The position numbers and the translations under genes are program-made. This document shows, in pieces, positions 44,512-53,859 of a stretch of DNA of 56,921 nt. Under the pieces are notes generated by a model that worked only from the letters and a program-made list of their open reading frames with translations, was not told where the DNA came from and made no database searches. The stretch is from Alloyangia mangrovi. GTDB taxonomy: Bacteria; Pseudomonadota; Alphaproteobacteria; Rhodobacterales; Rhodobacteraceae. The stretch is taken from the NCBI RefSeq assembly GCF_002300555.2, contig NZ_NTHN02000032.1, positions 1-56,921 on the forward strand. The letters run 5' to 3'. Every line of letters begins with the position of its first letter. The stretch's first letter is position 1.

Positions 44512-45782
44512 GGCTGCGCTGGCGCTCCGAGCGCCAGCATGGCGCCGCCCGCAACGATCGTCAGGAGGTAGACCGGCAGCACCCGCAGTCCCAGCGCGCG
44601 GCTCCCGGCGAAGAAGCTGATCGCCCCTTTCACGACAGAGTTCACTGACACCGCGATGAAGATCGCCACCGCCCCGTGAAAGGCCGCGAGGTCCCGGCCC
44701 ACCAGCCGCGATACCGAGATGGTCAGCGCATCCACATCCGTCAATCCCGACAGGGCCGCCGCCGCGTAGACCCCCTCGACGCCGAGCCAGAGCCGGAGAT
44801 AGTGCACCCCGAGCAGCACCGCCGCGAGCACCCCGCCGAAGCCGAGCGCGGCGCCGAGCTCGAGCGGGTTCGCGATCCCCTCGACCTGCCCCGCCGCCTC
44901 TGTGCCCGCCCGCGCCCGCAGCGAGAGCGCGACGGTTGCGAGCAGCGCGACAGCGGCCATGACCCCCACCGGCGGCGTGAGCTGGTTCAGCAGCGCGGGG
45001 CCGAAGACCGCGACCAGCGCGAGCACGCGCAGGAAGGCCACCGCTCCGGCCGCGAGGATGCCCGCCGCCGCCATGGGCGCAAGACCCGGCTGCGCCCGCA
45101 CGACCCGCGACAGTGCCAAAGTCGTGGACGTCGACGAGGCGAGCCCGCCGCAGAGGCCTGTCAGCAGCATGCCAAGCTTCGCCCCGCCGAGGCGGATCGC
45201 CACGTAGCCCAGGAAAGACAGACCGGCGACCACCACCACGGCCCACCACAGATCATAGGGATTGAGCACGCCCCCGGGGCCGTAACCTTGGTCAGGCATC
45301 AACTGCAGCCCCACCACCGAGATCAGCGCAAGCTTGAGCACCGCCGACAGCTCGCCGCTGCCCATATGCGCCACCCAGCCGTGCAGCCGCGATTTCAGCG
45401 ACAGCAGCAGCGCGCAAAGGACGCCTGCGGCAGCGGTGGGGGCCATTTCTCCGAGCACCGAGGCGGCACCGAGCACGAACACCAGCAACATGGCGATCTC
45501 GGTGGTCAGCCCGGCATCGCCCTCGGCGCGCAGGGTGAACCAGTAGCTCACCGCCAGCAGGCCGCTCACCGCGAGCAGGGCCGCGCCCGGCAGGACAGCG
45601 CCCGAGACGGGGGCCAGCCCGCCGGTCACCCCGCCGAGCAGACCGACGAGCGCAAAGGTTCTCACCCCGGCGACCCGCGCGCCCTCGCGTTCCGCCCGCC
45701 CGTGCCAGCCACGCTCGAGCCCGACCAGAAGCCCGATCGCCAGCGCCAGCCCGAGTCTCTGCAGAAGCTCCATGTCCGTCAT
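44508..45782 (-). CDS. MgtC/SapB - DUF4010 family membrane protein
   Basis: A 424-aa membrane protein with about 12 hydrophobic helices. The start MELLQRLGLALAIGLLVGLE and the following GVRTFALVGLLGG are the MgtC/SapB signature; the second half ends in the DUF4010 pattern AALSGLTDVDALTISVSRL. ATG 45782 gives MTDMELL and has GGGAGAG upstream; ATG 45773 is the alternative. The function of this class is not established; links to Mg2+ homeostasis are suggested for MgtC. Facing the P-type ATPase tail to tail, it may reflect a cation-homeostasis cluster. Confidence 0.88.
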   Translation of the reverse strand: MTDMELLQRLGLALAIGLLVGLERGWHGRAEREGARVAGVRTFALVGLLGGVTGGLAPVSGAVLPGAALLAVSGLLAVSYWFTLRAEGDAGLTTEIAMLLVFVLGAASVLGEMAPTAAAGVLCALLLSLKSRLHGWVAHMGSGELSAVLKLALISVVGLQLMPDQGYGPGGVLNPYDLWWAVVVVAGLSFLGYVAIRLGGAKLGMLLTGLCGGLASSTSTTLALSRVVRAQPGLAPMAAAGILAAGAVAFLRVLALVAVFGPALLNQLTPPVGVMAAVALLATVALSLRARAGTEAAGQVEGIANPLELGAALGFGGVLAAVLLGVHYLRLWLGVEGVYAAAALSGLTDVDALTISVSRLVGRDLAAFHGAVAIFIAVSVNSVVKGAISFFAGSRALGLRVLPVYLLTIVAGGAMLALGAPAQP

Positions 45783-45962
45783 CGCCGTCGAAGCTCTCCC
45801 TGTCTCGATGCCGTCCAGCCTAGCGAGCGAGGGGCCGTTGCTGCACAATCCATATCAACAGCCGTTCCCCACGAGTTTGCGCCCCCATCCTTGTCGCGGG
45901 TCGTCCCAAGCGTCATCATCGCCGGGATATTATCCAGGGCCTTGGCACCGAAAAGGCATTTC

Positions 45963-46244
45963 ATGCACGCATTCCTCTCCTGCCGCGGCGGCGCGGCTTT
46001 GGTTCTTTGTAGCCTCATCGCCAGCCCCGGCGCTGCTGCCGATCCCTCCACCGGCGCGCAGGCTTGGACCGCAAACTGCGCGAAATGCCATCGCGACCCC
46101 GCGCGCATCGCCTCGGCGATCCCTGTCCCGAACGACACGGCGGGCGCGGCACGGCTCGACCGTTTTCTCGCCGATCACCACGCAAGGGACGCGTCGACCC
46201 GCGCGGCGATCATCAGCTGGCTGCAGGATCAGGCCAGCCAATAG
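45963..46244 (+). CDS. Small periplasmic c-type cytochrome
   Basis: A 93-aa protein with a signal peptide (MHAFLSCRGGAALVLCSLIA, cleaved near GAAA) and one haem site, CAKCH (Cys39, Cys42, His43). It contains no Met other than the start, so the usual Met ligand is missing. The conserved-looking pair in LADHHARD may supply a His ligand, or the haem may be five-coordinate. An AAAGG site precedes ATG 45963. It converges on the flavocytochrome gene with a 16-bp overlap; electron transfer between the two is a reasonable guess. Confidence 0.8.
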   Translation: MHAFLSCRGGAALVLCSLIASPGAAADPSTGAQAWTANCAKCHRDPARIASAIPVPNDTAGAARLDRFLADHHARDASTRAAIISWLQDQASQ

Positions 46245-47659
46245 ATGAGCACCAGCGCCGCGACCCCGCTCCAGAGCGCGGCGAAACCTGACAGGATCCT
46301 GCGATCCTTGGCCGAGGCGCGGCCCGCTGCGTAGCTGAAACGTTCGTAGCTGATCGCCTGCATCGGCACCCCCATCTTCAGCACCATGTCCGCGACGAAG
46401 GTCATCATCGGCCCGGGGCCGCAGGTCATCACCTCGCAGTTGGCAGGGTCGAGCCCTTCGAACGCTTCCGCCAGATGCGCCCGGGTCAGGGGGCCGCGCA
46501 GCAACGCGCCGCCCTGCTCGGCGCGGTCGGAGACCAGCATCGGCACCACCCCGAGCGCCGCGCAGGCGGGCCGATAGAGATCCGGCGGCACCATCGCCTC
46601 GGCACTGCGCGCAGCGTAGAGGAACCGCACCGGACGGCGGCTCCGGCTCTGCGCGAGATGCGACAGGATCGACAGGATCGGCGCGACGCCCACCCCGCCG
46701 GCAACGAGGACCAGTGGCCCCTCGCCGCGCGGTACGAAGCTGCCATGCGGCGCATCGACCGAGACCCGCGTTCCCGGTGCGAGTTGCCCGACCCCATTCG
46801 TGAAATCCCCGGCCTCCTGCACGAGAAAGCGCAGCTCCGCCTCGCCGGGGGCGGAGGCAATCGAGAAGGGATGGTCATGCAGCGGCAGGCGTTTGCGCCC
46901 GAAGGCAACCCAGGCGAACTGGCCTGGCTCGAAGCACAGGTCACCGCCCTCGGGCGGGGCAACCCTCAGCAGCCAGAGGCGCTCCCCCGCGGGCCGCGCC
47001 TCGCGGAGTGTCCAGCCCTGCCCGGCCGGACGAACGAGGCGCACCGCGTAGACCCAGAGCGCCGGAAGGGTCACGCCAAGCGCGAAGAGGATCCAGACCG
47101 CCGCGGCAAGCGCGCCTGCCCTGCCATCCTCCACCGCGTGCCAGGCGATCAGCGCCACAAGTGTGACGGCCCCGAGCGCATGCCCGGCCCTCCATATCTG
47201 GTAACGCATCCCGAGCCGGTCACGCAGCAGCGCGAGAACGACCAGAACCGCGAGCAGGATAAGCGCGAGGCGTGCTTCCCATAAACCGGGCCCGGAGAGG
47301 ACCAGCTCGACACGCCGGGAAAGCCGTCCCGGGCGGTCGGGGTCCGGCAGCCCGATCACGGCCAGCACGTGGACCAGCGCCAGCAGCAGCGCCACCGGCG
47401 CCGCCCACTTGTGAAAGGCCATGGTGATATCGATGCCGATGCGCCCCGAGATCGCCTCGAAGCGACCGCTGGTGATCATCTGCAGCAGGATCATCGCAGC
47501 GGCAGCCACCCCCGCGCCGGTCGCCAGCCGCATCGCGGCCTGCCCGTGCCCCTGCCCCGTCAGGAGCGCCGGCAGCAGCGGCAGGGAGATCAACGCGGCA
47601 TAGCAGAGCGCAAGGACAAGTGGCGGCAGACCGCGCCGCTTCGGCGGTGTTGGGGGCAT
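46229..47659 (-). CDS. Ferric-reductase-like transmembrane flavocytochrome
   Basis: A 476-aa protein from ATG 47659 (AGGAGA ahead). Six N-terminal helices contain His pairs placed for two b haems (FHKWAAPVALLLALVHVL and GHALGAVTLVALIAWH). A cytosolic FAD-binding domain follows (LPLHDHPFSIASAP), then an NAD(P)H domain (VAGGVGVAPILSIL; CGPGPMM). This is the NOX/ferric reductase plan: electrons from NAD(P)H cross the membrane to oxygen, ferric iron or a periplasmic acceptor. A last hydrophobic helix (ILSGFAALWSGVAALVLIYW) caps the C-terminus, which is unusual. The small cytochrome c gene sits tail to tail with it. An FNR-like site lies 52 bp upstream. Confidence 0.88.
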   Translation of the reverse strand: MPPTPPKRRGLPPLVLALCYAALISLPLLPALLTGQGHGQAAMRLATGAGVAAAAMILLQMITSGRFEAISGRIGIDITMAFHKWAAPVALLLALVHVLAVIGLPDPDRPGRLSRRVELVLSGPGLWEARLALILLAVLVVLALLRDRLGMRYQIWRAGHALGAVTLVALIAWHAVEDGRAGALAAAVWILFALGVTLPALWVYAVRLVRPAGQGWTLREARPAGERLWLLRVAPPEGGDLCFEPGQFAWVAFGRKRLPLHDHPFSIASAPGEAELRFLVQEAGDFTNGVGQLAPGTRVSVDAPHGSFVPRGEGPLVLVAGGVGVAPILSILSHLAQSRSRRPVRFLYAARSAEAMVPPDLYRPACAALGVVPMLVSDRAEQGGALLRGPLTRAHLAEAFEGLDPANCEVMTCGPGPMMTFVADMVLKMGVPMQAISYERFSYAAGRASAKDRRILSGFAALWSGVAALVLIYWLA

Positions 47660-47959
47660 GGCGATGTCTCCTCGATCGCGGCGACTCTAGCCGCATTGCC
47701 GAGTCATTCCTTGACACGGATCACGCGCCGTCAGGACACAGCGCAAGAAATACCCACGCAAAGAGCCGCTTTCGTACGGAATCACGCAATTCCGAAACCC
47801 GCTAGAACGGAGGTGAAATTCGGGGAAATACCTTCATCCACAGCAACCAATTGTTTCCACGCATTTCGCTTGCCACTGCAATCGAGAAGACGCTATCTGC
47901 CCGCGGGAGTAGCCTTAATTGTTCCTTATTTTTATCGAGTATCTTGGGAGGAGGCCATC
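47660..47959. other. Divergent intergenic region
   Basis: 300 bp between the flavocytochrome and the zinc-ribbon gene. Apart from the FNR-like site and an AT-rich right half (47800-47945, probable promoter of the zinc-ribbon gene), nothing was recognised. Confidence 0.5.
47711..47724. promoter_or_regulatory. FNR-like box upstream of the flavocytochrome
   Basis: TTGAC-ACGG-ATCAC resembles the FNR consensus TTGAT-N4-ATCAA at 8 of 10 positions, 52 bp before the flavocytochrome start. It could equally be a chance match. Confidence 0.3.
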
Positions 47960-48145
47960 ATGAGCCTACGGAACCGTCGCCTGTTCAATTGCCGGTCGTG
48001 CGGCCACAACATGCGGCTCGGTGCCACAGAATGCGGGAGCTGCTACCAGCCGGCTCCGCAGATCAATCGCCTGCCGTTGCCCCTGCTGCTCGGCCTTCCT
48101 TTGGCCGCGCTGGTTGCCGTCGCGATGTGGGCCTCCGCACACTAG
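47960..48145 (+). CDS. Small zinc-ribbon membrane protein
   Basis: A 61-aa protein from ATG 47960 behind GGGAGGAGG. Two CxxC knuckles (CRSCGHNMRL and ECGSCYQ) make a zinc ribbon at the N-terminus. A single membrane helix (LPLPLLLGLPLAALVAVAMW) follows and ends the protein. With no other domain it is probably a small membrane-tethered metal-binding or assembly factor. The role is unknown. Confidence 0.75.
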   Translation: MSLRNRRLFNCRSCGHNMRLGATECGSCYQPAPQINRLPLPLLLGLPLAALVAVAMWASAH

Positions 48146-48555
48146 GCAAAGGGCTCTCAGCACCGCAGAACGCATCTCAATCGCGTGCGCGTCCGCGGCA
48201 CTGGCACTGGCACTGGCACTGGCACTGGCATTGATAGTGCGCCCGGTCACGTCACCTCGCAGCCGTCCATTTTCGCGCACATGATACGCTTGGCGCAGTG
48301 CGCCGACTCACTTGTGCCGGCCCGATGAGAACCGGACCGGCGCGCCACTCGTCGCCACGAGTTGCGGAAGAATTTGACGATAATGTGCCCAAACGACCCC
48401 TCCAGAGTGATGGATTTTTGAGCACAAATCCAAAAAACTGGGATGCTCGCCAATTTTGTCATGGATTCGTGAGAGAATTCTGCTTTTGGTAAGACCGTGT
48501 CTCCGGGGCGTTTTGCCCTCCCGACATGAATTGACTTGAATATTTGTGAAGTAAA
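48146..48555. other. Leader region before the cellulose operon
   Basis: About 410 bp. Contents: the GGCACT tandem repeat at 48197-48230; an inverted repeat TGGATTT / AAATCCA at 48411-48432 with an 8-base loop; a promoter candidate at 48531-48557. The reading frames here are not gene-like. Confidence 0.5.
48197..48230. repeat. GGCACT hexanucleotide tandem repeat
   Basis: Five complete GGCACT units plus GGCA in a row. Slipped-strand change in copy number is possible. It is not inside a supported gene and lies about 360 bp upstream of bcsN. Confidence 0.9.
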
Positions 48556-48557
48556 TT
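48531..48557 (+). promoter_or_regulatory. Candidate sigma-70 promoter for the cellulose operon
   Basis: TTGACT, 15 bases, TAAATT in an AT-rich patch just ahead of bcsN. The spacing is short of the ideal 17. Confidence 0.4.
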
Positions 48558-49266
48558 GGTGTGTTTGTTTGAGGGGTGCCTTGTTTTGCCTGGCAATTAC
48601 CTATCGTTGCGCCGCATTGCGCAATGCAGACGTAGAATTCGACTCGAGATCGTCGCTTTTGTCCTCCTTGCGGCCTGCGACACCTTCCCGCTGACCCCGA
48701 CGGAATTCGACAGGGAGCTTCAGCAGGCGCCCTTCGTGGTGCAGCCGCAATCAGATGCCTGGCTGTCGACCCGAAACGCACAGGTCGTTTTCGAACGGCG
48801 CTTCCGTGGCCGCAGCGAACAGCACATCCTGCTGCCCAACCGGACCGCGGTTTCGGGCGAGAATTACATCCTTCTTCGATCGCATGGCAGCCGCGGTGCC
48901 AATATCGGGCGCTTCAGGCCGTTCGAGCTGCTGAAATCCGCCGGAGGCATTCCCTATCCGTTCACCGCCGCCGCGATCCGCGGCATGACGACGGAGACCG
49001 ATGCGCTCGGCCAGATCGACTGGGCGCTCTGGACCAATTACTCCGGATTGACCTGCGTGCTCGCCTTCCGCCGCTTCGACGGTGCGAACCGTACCATTCC
49101 CGCCGGCGCCGGGGCCATGGACCTCGCCATGCGCAATTGCGTCTACGGCACCGTGGAAGAGGCGCTCGCACCGATCAGCCCGCAGGGGGCGAGCTTTGCC
49201 GCCACGGGGCTGACCGAAGAGTCCGCCCCCAAGATGTTGTCGCCGCTCGCAGGACCGCTGCCATGA
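48556..49266 (+). CDS. bcsN: Cellulose biosynthesis protein BcsN (lipoprotein)
   Basis: Up to 236 aa. The N-terminal part ends in VAFVLLAACD, a lipobox, so it is a likely lipoprotein with the Cys as lipid site. The start is uncertain: TTG 48556 and TTG codons further in are all weak; a basic stretch before the hydrophobic core (RRIAQCRRRIRLE) suits a signal peptide. The mature part (FRPFELLKSAGGIPYPFT; WALWTNYSGLTCVLAFRR) and the position directly before bcsA fit BcsN, an alphaproteobacterial cellulose accessory protein of unknown mechanism. Its stop overlaps the bcsA start as ATGA. Confidence 0.82.
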   Translation: MVCLFEGCLVLPGNYLSLRRIAQCRRRIRLEIVAFVLLAACDTFPLTPTEFDRELQQAPFVVQPQSDAWLSTRNAQVVFERRFRGRSEQHILLPNRTAVSGENYILLRSHGSRGANIGRFRPFELLKSAGGIPYPFTAAAIRGMTTETDALGQIDWALWTNYSGLTCVLAFRRFDGANRTIPAGAGAMDLAMRNCVYGTVEEALAPISPQGASFAATGLTEESAPKMLSPLAGPLP

Positions 49267-51646
49267 AATTCCGTGATTTTGTTTCCGCATCGGGGGCCGC
49301 CGCCCTCTCCTTCGCATGGGCCGTGCTCTTTGCCGTGGTGGTATTCCTCGCCTCGGTACCGACCTCCGTCGCCACGCAGGCGCTGCTCTCGCTTCTGGCC
49401 TGCAGCCTGATCTACGTGATGAAACCGGGCGTGACCTCGAACATGACCCTACGCTTCGTCGTGCTGTCGATCGCCGGCGCCTTCGTGCTGCGTTACTGGC
49501 TGTGGCGGCTGTTCGAAACGCTTCCTTCGTTCGAAGACCCGGTCTCGCTTGCCGCGGCGCTGGTGCTCTTCGGGGCCGAGAGCTTCACCGTCGCCATCTT
49601 CTTCCTGACTGCGCTGATCAACTCCGATCCGGTCGACCCGCCGAAGCCCGCGCCGGTGCGGCTCGAGGACGTGCCAACGGTCGACATCCTCATCCCCAGC
49701 TACAACGAGAGCGAGGAGCTGCTCGCGGTCACCCTCGCCGCGGCGAAGCGGATCACCTACCCCGCAGGCAAGATGACCGTCGTGCTCTGCGATGACGGCG
49801 GCACCGACGAGCGCTGCAACCACACAGACCTCGAGATGCGGCGCGCTCGCGCGAGCGGCGGGCGAGCCTACAGGCACTCTGCAAGGAACTCGACGTCGTA
49901 TACACCACCCGTGCCCGCAACGAGCACGCCAAGGCCGGCAATCTCAATGCCGCGCTGCAGCATCTCGAGGGCGAACTGGTGTTGGTGTTGGACGCGGACC
50001 ACGTGCCGAGCCGTGACTTCCTGGCGCGGACCGTCGGCTACATGGTCGAGAATCCGCGGCTCTTCCTCGTGCAGACGCCGCATTTCTTCACCAACCGCGA
50101 TCCAATCGAGCGCAATCTCGAACTGCCCGAGACCTCGCCCTCCGAGAACGAGATGTTCTACGCCCAGATTCACCGCGGCCTCGATCGCTTCGGCGGGGCG
50201 TTCTTCTGCGGCTCGGCGGCGCTGCTGCGGCGGCAGGCGCTGGACGAGGTGGGCGGCATCGCCGGCGAAACCATTACCGAGGATGCCGAAACGGCACTGG
50301 ATATTCATTCGCGCGGATGGGAGAGCCTCTATCTCGACCACGCGATGGTGGCCGGACTGCAGCCCGAGACCTTTGCCTCGTTCATCCAGCAGCGCGGCCG
50401 TTGGGCGACCGGCATGATCCAGATGCTGATGCTGAAGAACCCGATCTTCCGCAGCGGACTCTCGCTGAAGCAGCGCTTGTGCTACCTGAACTCCATGAGC
50501 TTCTGGCTGTTCCCGGCCATCCGGATGGTCTTCCTGCTCATGCCCCTGCTCTACCTGTTCTTCGGCCTCGAGATCTACGTGGTCACGACGCAGGAGGTGC
50601 TGGCCTATATCGTGCCCTACCTGCTGATCGGCTTCATGGTGCAGAACGCGCTGTTCGGCAGCTTCCGCTGGCCGCAGATCTCGGAGGTCTACGAGATCGC
50701 CCAGACGCCCTACTTGCTCAAGGCGGTGGTGCACACAGTGCTGCGTCCGCGCGATGCCTCTTTCAAGGTCACGGCCAAGGATGAAACGCTGGACCACAGC
50801 TTCCTGTCCCCGGTCTATGCCCCGCTTGCGGTGCTGGCCGCGCTGCTTCTGGCGGGTCTGGTCGCCGGAGCGTTCCGCTGGGCCGCCTTCCCCGGCGACC
50901 GCGCGGTGGTCGAGATCGTCGGCGCGTGGAACCTCTACAACTTCCTGCTGGTCGCCTATGCGCTGCGGGCGGTCTTCGAGCGCCCGGATCGGCTGGAACG
51001 CCCGCGCTGCGGGATCTCCAGCGCCGCGCTGCTGCGCTGGTGCGGGGTCGCTCTGAGTGACGACGAACAGGTTCCCGAGGTCTCCGCCGAGATCGTGGCC
51101 ATCACACCGCGCCGCGTCAGCCTGCATCTCGGCAATGACACGCGATCGCGCTACGGGCGGGTGTTCCGCGAGGGGGCCTCGACCGGCCTGCAGGTAGAGC
51201 TCGCGCCGATCCTTCCGCGGAACCCCGAGCTCGAAGCGCCCCTGCCCCTCAAGGTAAGGACCGTACGCTCCGACGTGGACGGAACATTGATCGAGCTCGA
51301 CGTCGCGCCCGCGCAGATGATCGCGGCAAGTCGGCTGACCGCGCATCTGGTCTACGGCGACAGCCTGAGATGGCACTTCTTCCGCAAGGTCTATCCCCAG
51401 GGCAGCACGCTGATCGCGGGGCTCGCCTATGTCGCCGGAAAGAGCCTAGTGTCGGTGCCGAAGTCGGCGATTGGCTTCGTCACCGAGCCGGCCCGCCGCC
51501 GCCGCGAGGCCACCGAGGAGGCCATGCACAGCGAGCCCGCGTTCGTGGCCCCGGTCTTGGACCGCCCGGATCCGCGACCTGCAAGGGCCCCGCTCGAGGC
51601 CGCCGCGGCAGTCGGCGCAGCCGATTACCTTGTGATCGAGGAGTGA
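49263..51646 (+). pseudogene. bcsA: Cellulose synthase catalytic subunit, frameshifted
   Basis: A membrane GT2 synthase that polymerises UDP-glucose and extrudes the glucan. Reading both frames gives about 794 aa, near the usual length. The first frame (to about residue 195) has the TM region, IPSYNES and CDDGGTDERC. The second carries LDADHVPSRDF, TEDAETALDIHSRGW and QQRGRWATGM, the D-DxD-TED-QxxRW set. The frames are joined by a one-base loss near 49842, between CNHTDLEM and the rest (ERRASLQALCKELDVVYTTR). The C-terminal region after YALRAVFERP should be a c-di-GMP-binding PilZ domain, but a canonical RxxxR was not found; only ASTGLQVEL resembles its second motif. As read, no full synthase is made. 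Confidence 0.88.
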
Positions 51647-51650
51647 CGCC

Positions 51651-53859
51651 ATGAAACACTGGATCCTTCCCATTCTGACCGCCGCGCTCCTGCCCGCCTT
51701 CGCGGGCGGTGGCCGCGCGCAGCAAATCCTCCTGAACGAGCTGCCGGTGCAGGAGGCTCCGCTCGCCCCTTCCGAGCGATCGGCGGAGAGCGCGGTTCCC
51801 CGGATGGACTGGTCGCCCGCCGCACCCGCGGCGACGGCGGAGGTGACCGACATGCTGCCGGTTCTGCTGCCGCTGCGCCCGACGATGCCACAAGGCGCCG
51901 AGACCGAGGGTTACCGCGTTCAGGGGCAATTCGGCGAAGCCCGCTTCGTCCTTTTTCTTCCGAGTGCCGCAGAAGGCGCCGAGCTCGAGCTGACCACGCT
52001 GAGTTCGATCAACCTTCTTCCCGAGCAGTCGAATATCCGGGTCGAGGTCAACGGCACCACCATCGGAACCATCATCCCCGATAATTTCGACAAGGCCGGA
52101 ACCGATGCGCTCGCCATTCCAGGCGGCGCATTGAAGCCCGGACGGAACGTCGTGACCCTGCGCTTCCAGCAGGTCCACCGCGTGTTCTGCGGTCCCGACG
52201 CAGCCTTTGATCTCTGGACCCATGTCCTGCTGTCGCAGAGCGGCATCAGGGTCGCGCCCGGCGATTTCGGCGCCGACGCGCCCGGCTTCCTGGCCGCGGT
52301 CGCGGCGCAGCTCGGGCGCGGGAAGCCGCTGGTCGTCGCCGAGACCACGGGCTCGACCGACGTTGCATCGTTGAGCTCCGCCATGGCCCGGGTCGAAAGC
52401 CTGTTCGAGGGCCTTCCCCCGGAGATCGAGATCACCGATCCCTACGCGGTCGCAACGACCCCGCCGGCGCTGGCGCGGGTGACGCTGCTGCCCGATGAGA
52501 CATCTCCGCCCGATCTGCCGCAGTTCCGCCGCGGCGGCGATGGGGCTCTGGTGCTGGTGGCAAATGCCGCCCATCCCGAGCAGGTCGCAGAGGTCATGCT
52601 CGGCGCCTTCGGCGAAGGACACCCCGCCAACCCGGTGCCGACGCTGCAGCCCGGCACGACGCGATCCCTTGCCGATCTCGGCGTTGGGCGCCTGGTCGGA
52701 CAGGGCCACTACATCCGCGAGACCGTGCGCTTCAGGCTTCCCTGGGACTGGCTGGTGCTTTCGGCGCAACGCGCGGAGCTTCGGCTCGACTACGGGTTCG
52801 ATCGCAATCTCCCGAAGGGCGCCCTGCTGCTGGTGAAGATCAACGATGCGACCGTCCACCTCCTTCCGCTCGACGAGGACGACAAGGCGGGACAACGGGT
52901 CGAGACGCTGCGCATTCCCTTCGCAGCGAACATGCTCGAGCCTGGCGTCAATCACCTGACCTTCGAAGCGCTGGTTCCCGGCGATCCCCCCCGACGAGGC
53001 CTGCGCGCCGCGAAGCACACCGATCTTCGAGATATTCGACACGACGACACTGGACATCCCCACGGCACCCAGCATGTCCGTCGCCCGGCTCGACCAGGTC
53101 CTCGCAGGGCTGAGCCCCGAGAGCGTCCGGCTGAGCGAGGCCGCCGGGGAAGCCCTGCCGCTGGGCCTCCTGCCGCGCCTCGCCTCGGTCTTCGTCGGCC
53201 AGAACACAGAGGGACCGGGACCCGCATCGCTGACCATCGGCGTTCCCTCGGACCTGTCGACACTCGGAGGGCGCATTCTTGGTGACGCCACCTCGACGCT
53301 GCAGGAGGCGATGCTGATCGCGCCGCGCCCCGAGCCGAAGGACATCGACACCTGGGCAAAGGTCGACGGGGGCCGCTGGTGGCAGGCGGTCTACGACCCT
53401 GCCAAGGCCGGCGCCATAGTGCGAACGTTCCGCGACAGGCTTGCCGCGATCTGGCGCGGCCCTCAGTCGGAACTCGATGCCTGGCTCGACGGACGTGCCG
53501 CCGACGCCATGCTGCTGCAGCCCGACCTCGACAGACCCGGGAACATCTGGCTCATCCTCCGGCCCAACCTGCCCCTCGAGAAGCTCGTCGCATCGCTGAT
53601 CCACGGCGGCGGGACGCTCGATATCCCGCGCGGGCAGGTCTCGTTGTTCACACCCGACGCCGGCTGGCAGAGCTGGCACTCCTCGGCGCGACGCCTGGAG
53701 CTGCACGAGCCGCTCACCCTCGACAATGCGCGCAAGGTGGTCGGCAATTACGCCTCTCTCGCGCCGCCTGTCTTCATCGTTCCCATGCTGGCGCTGTCCC
53801 TGGTCTCCGCGATCCTCGCGATGGGCGTCATGATCATCACGCGACGGAGGAAGAAATGA
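51651..53859 (+). pseudogene. bcsB: Cellulose synthase periplasmic subunit, frameshifted
   Basis: BcsB guides the nascent glucan through the periplasm. It has a signal peptide (MKHWILPILTAALLPAFAGG), two carbohydrate-binding/flavodoxin-like halves, and a final membrane anchor (VFIVPMLALSLVSAILAMGV then RRRKK). The frame breaks in a run of seven C at 52986-52992. With six C the sequence continues GDPPDEACAPRSTPIFEIFD and joins the downstream frame through SMSVARLDQVL; the total would be 735 aa. It starts 4 bp after bcsA, and its stop overlaps bcsZ as ATGA. The insertion lies in a homopolymer, so error or phase variation must be separated experimentally. Confidence 0.88.

Noticed and set aside
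42940-45249. 769-codon minus-strand frame opposite the P-type ATPase
   Set aside because: Shadow of two real genes; no domain content of its own.
48197-48230. Tandem repeat considered as a CRISPR array
   Set aside because: Units of six bases with no spacers.
48021-48284. Frame with an Ala-Leu run over the GGCACT repeat, as a possible membrane peptide
   Set aside because: The hydrophobic run is only the repeat being translated; its start lies inside the zinc-ribbon gene in another frame.
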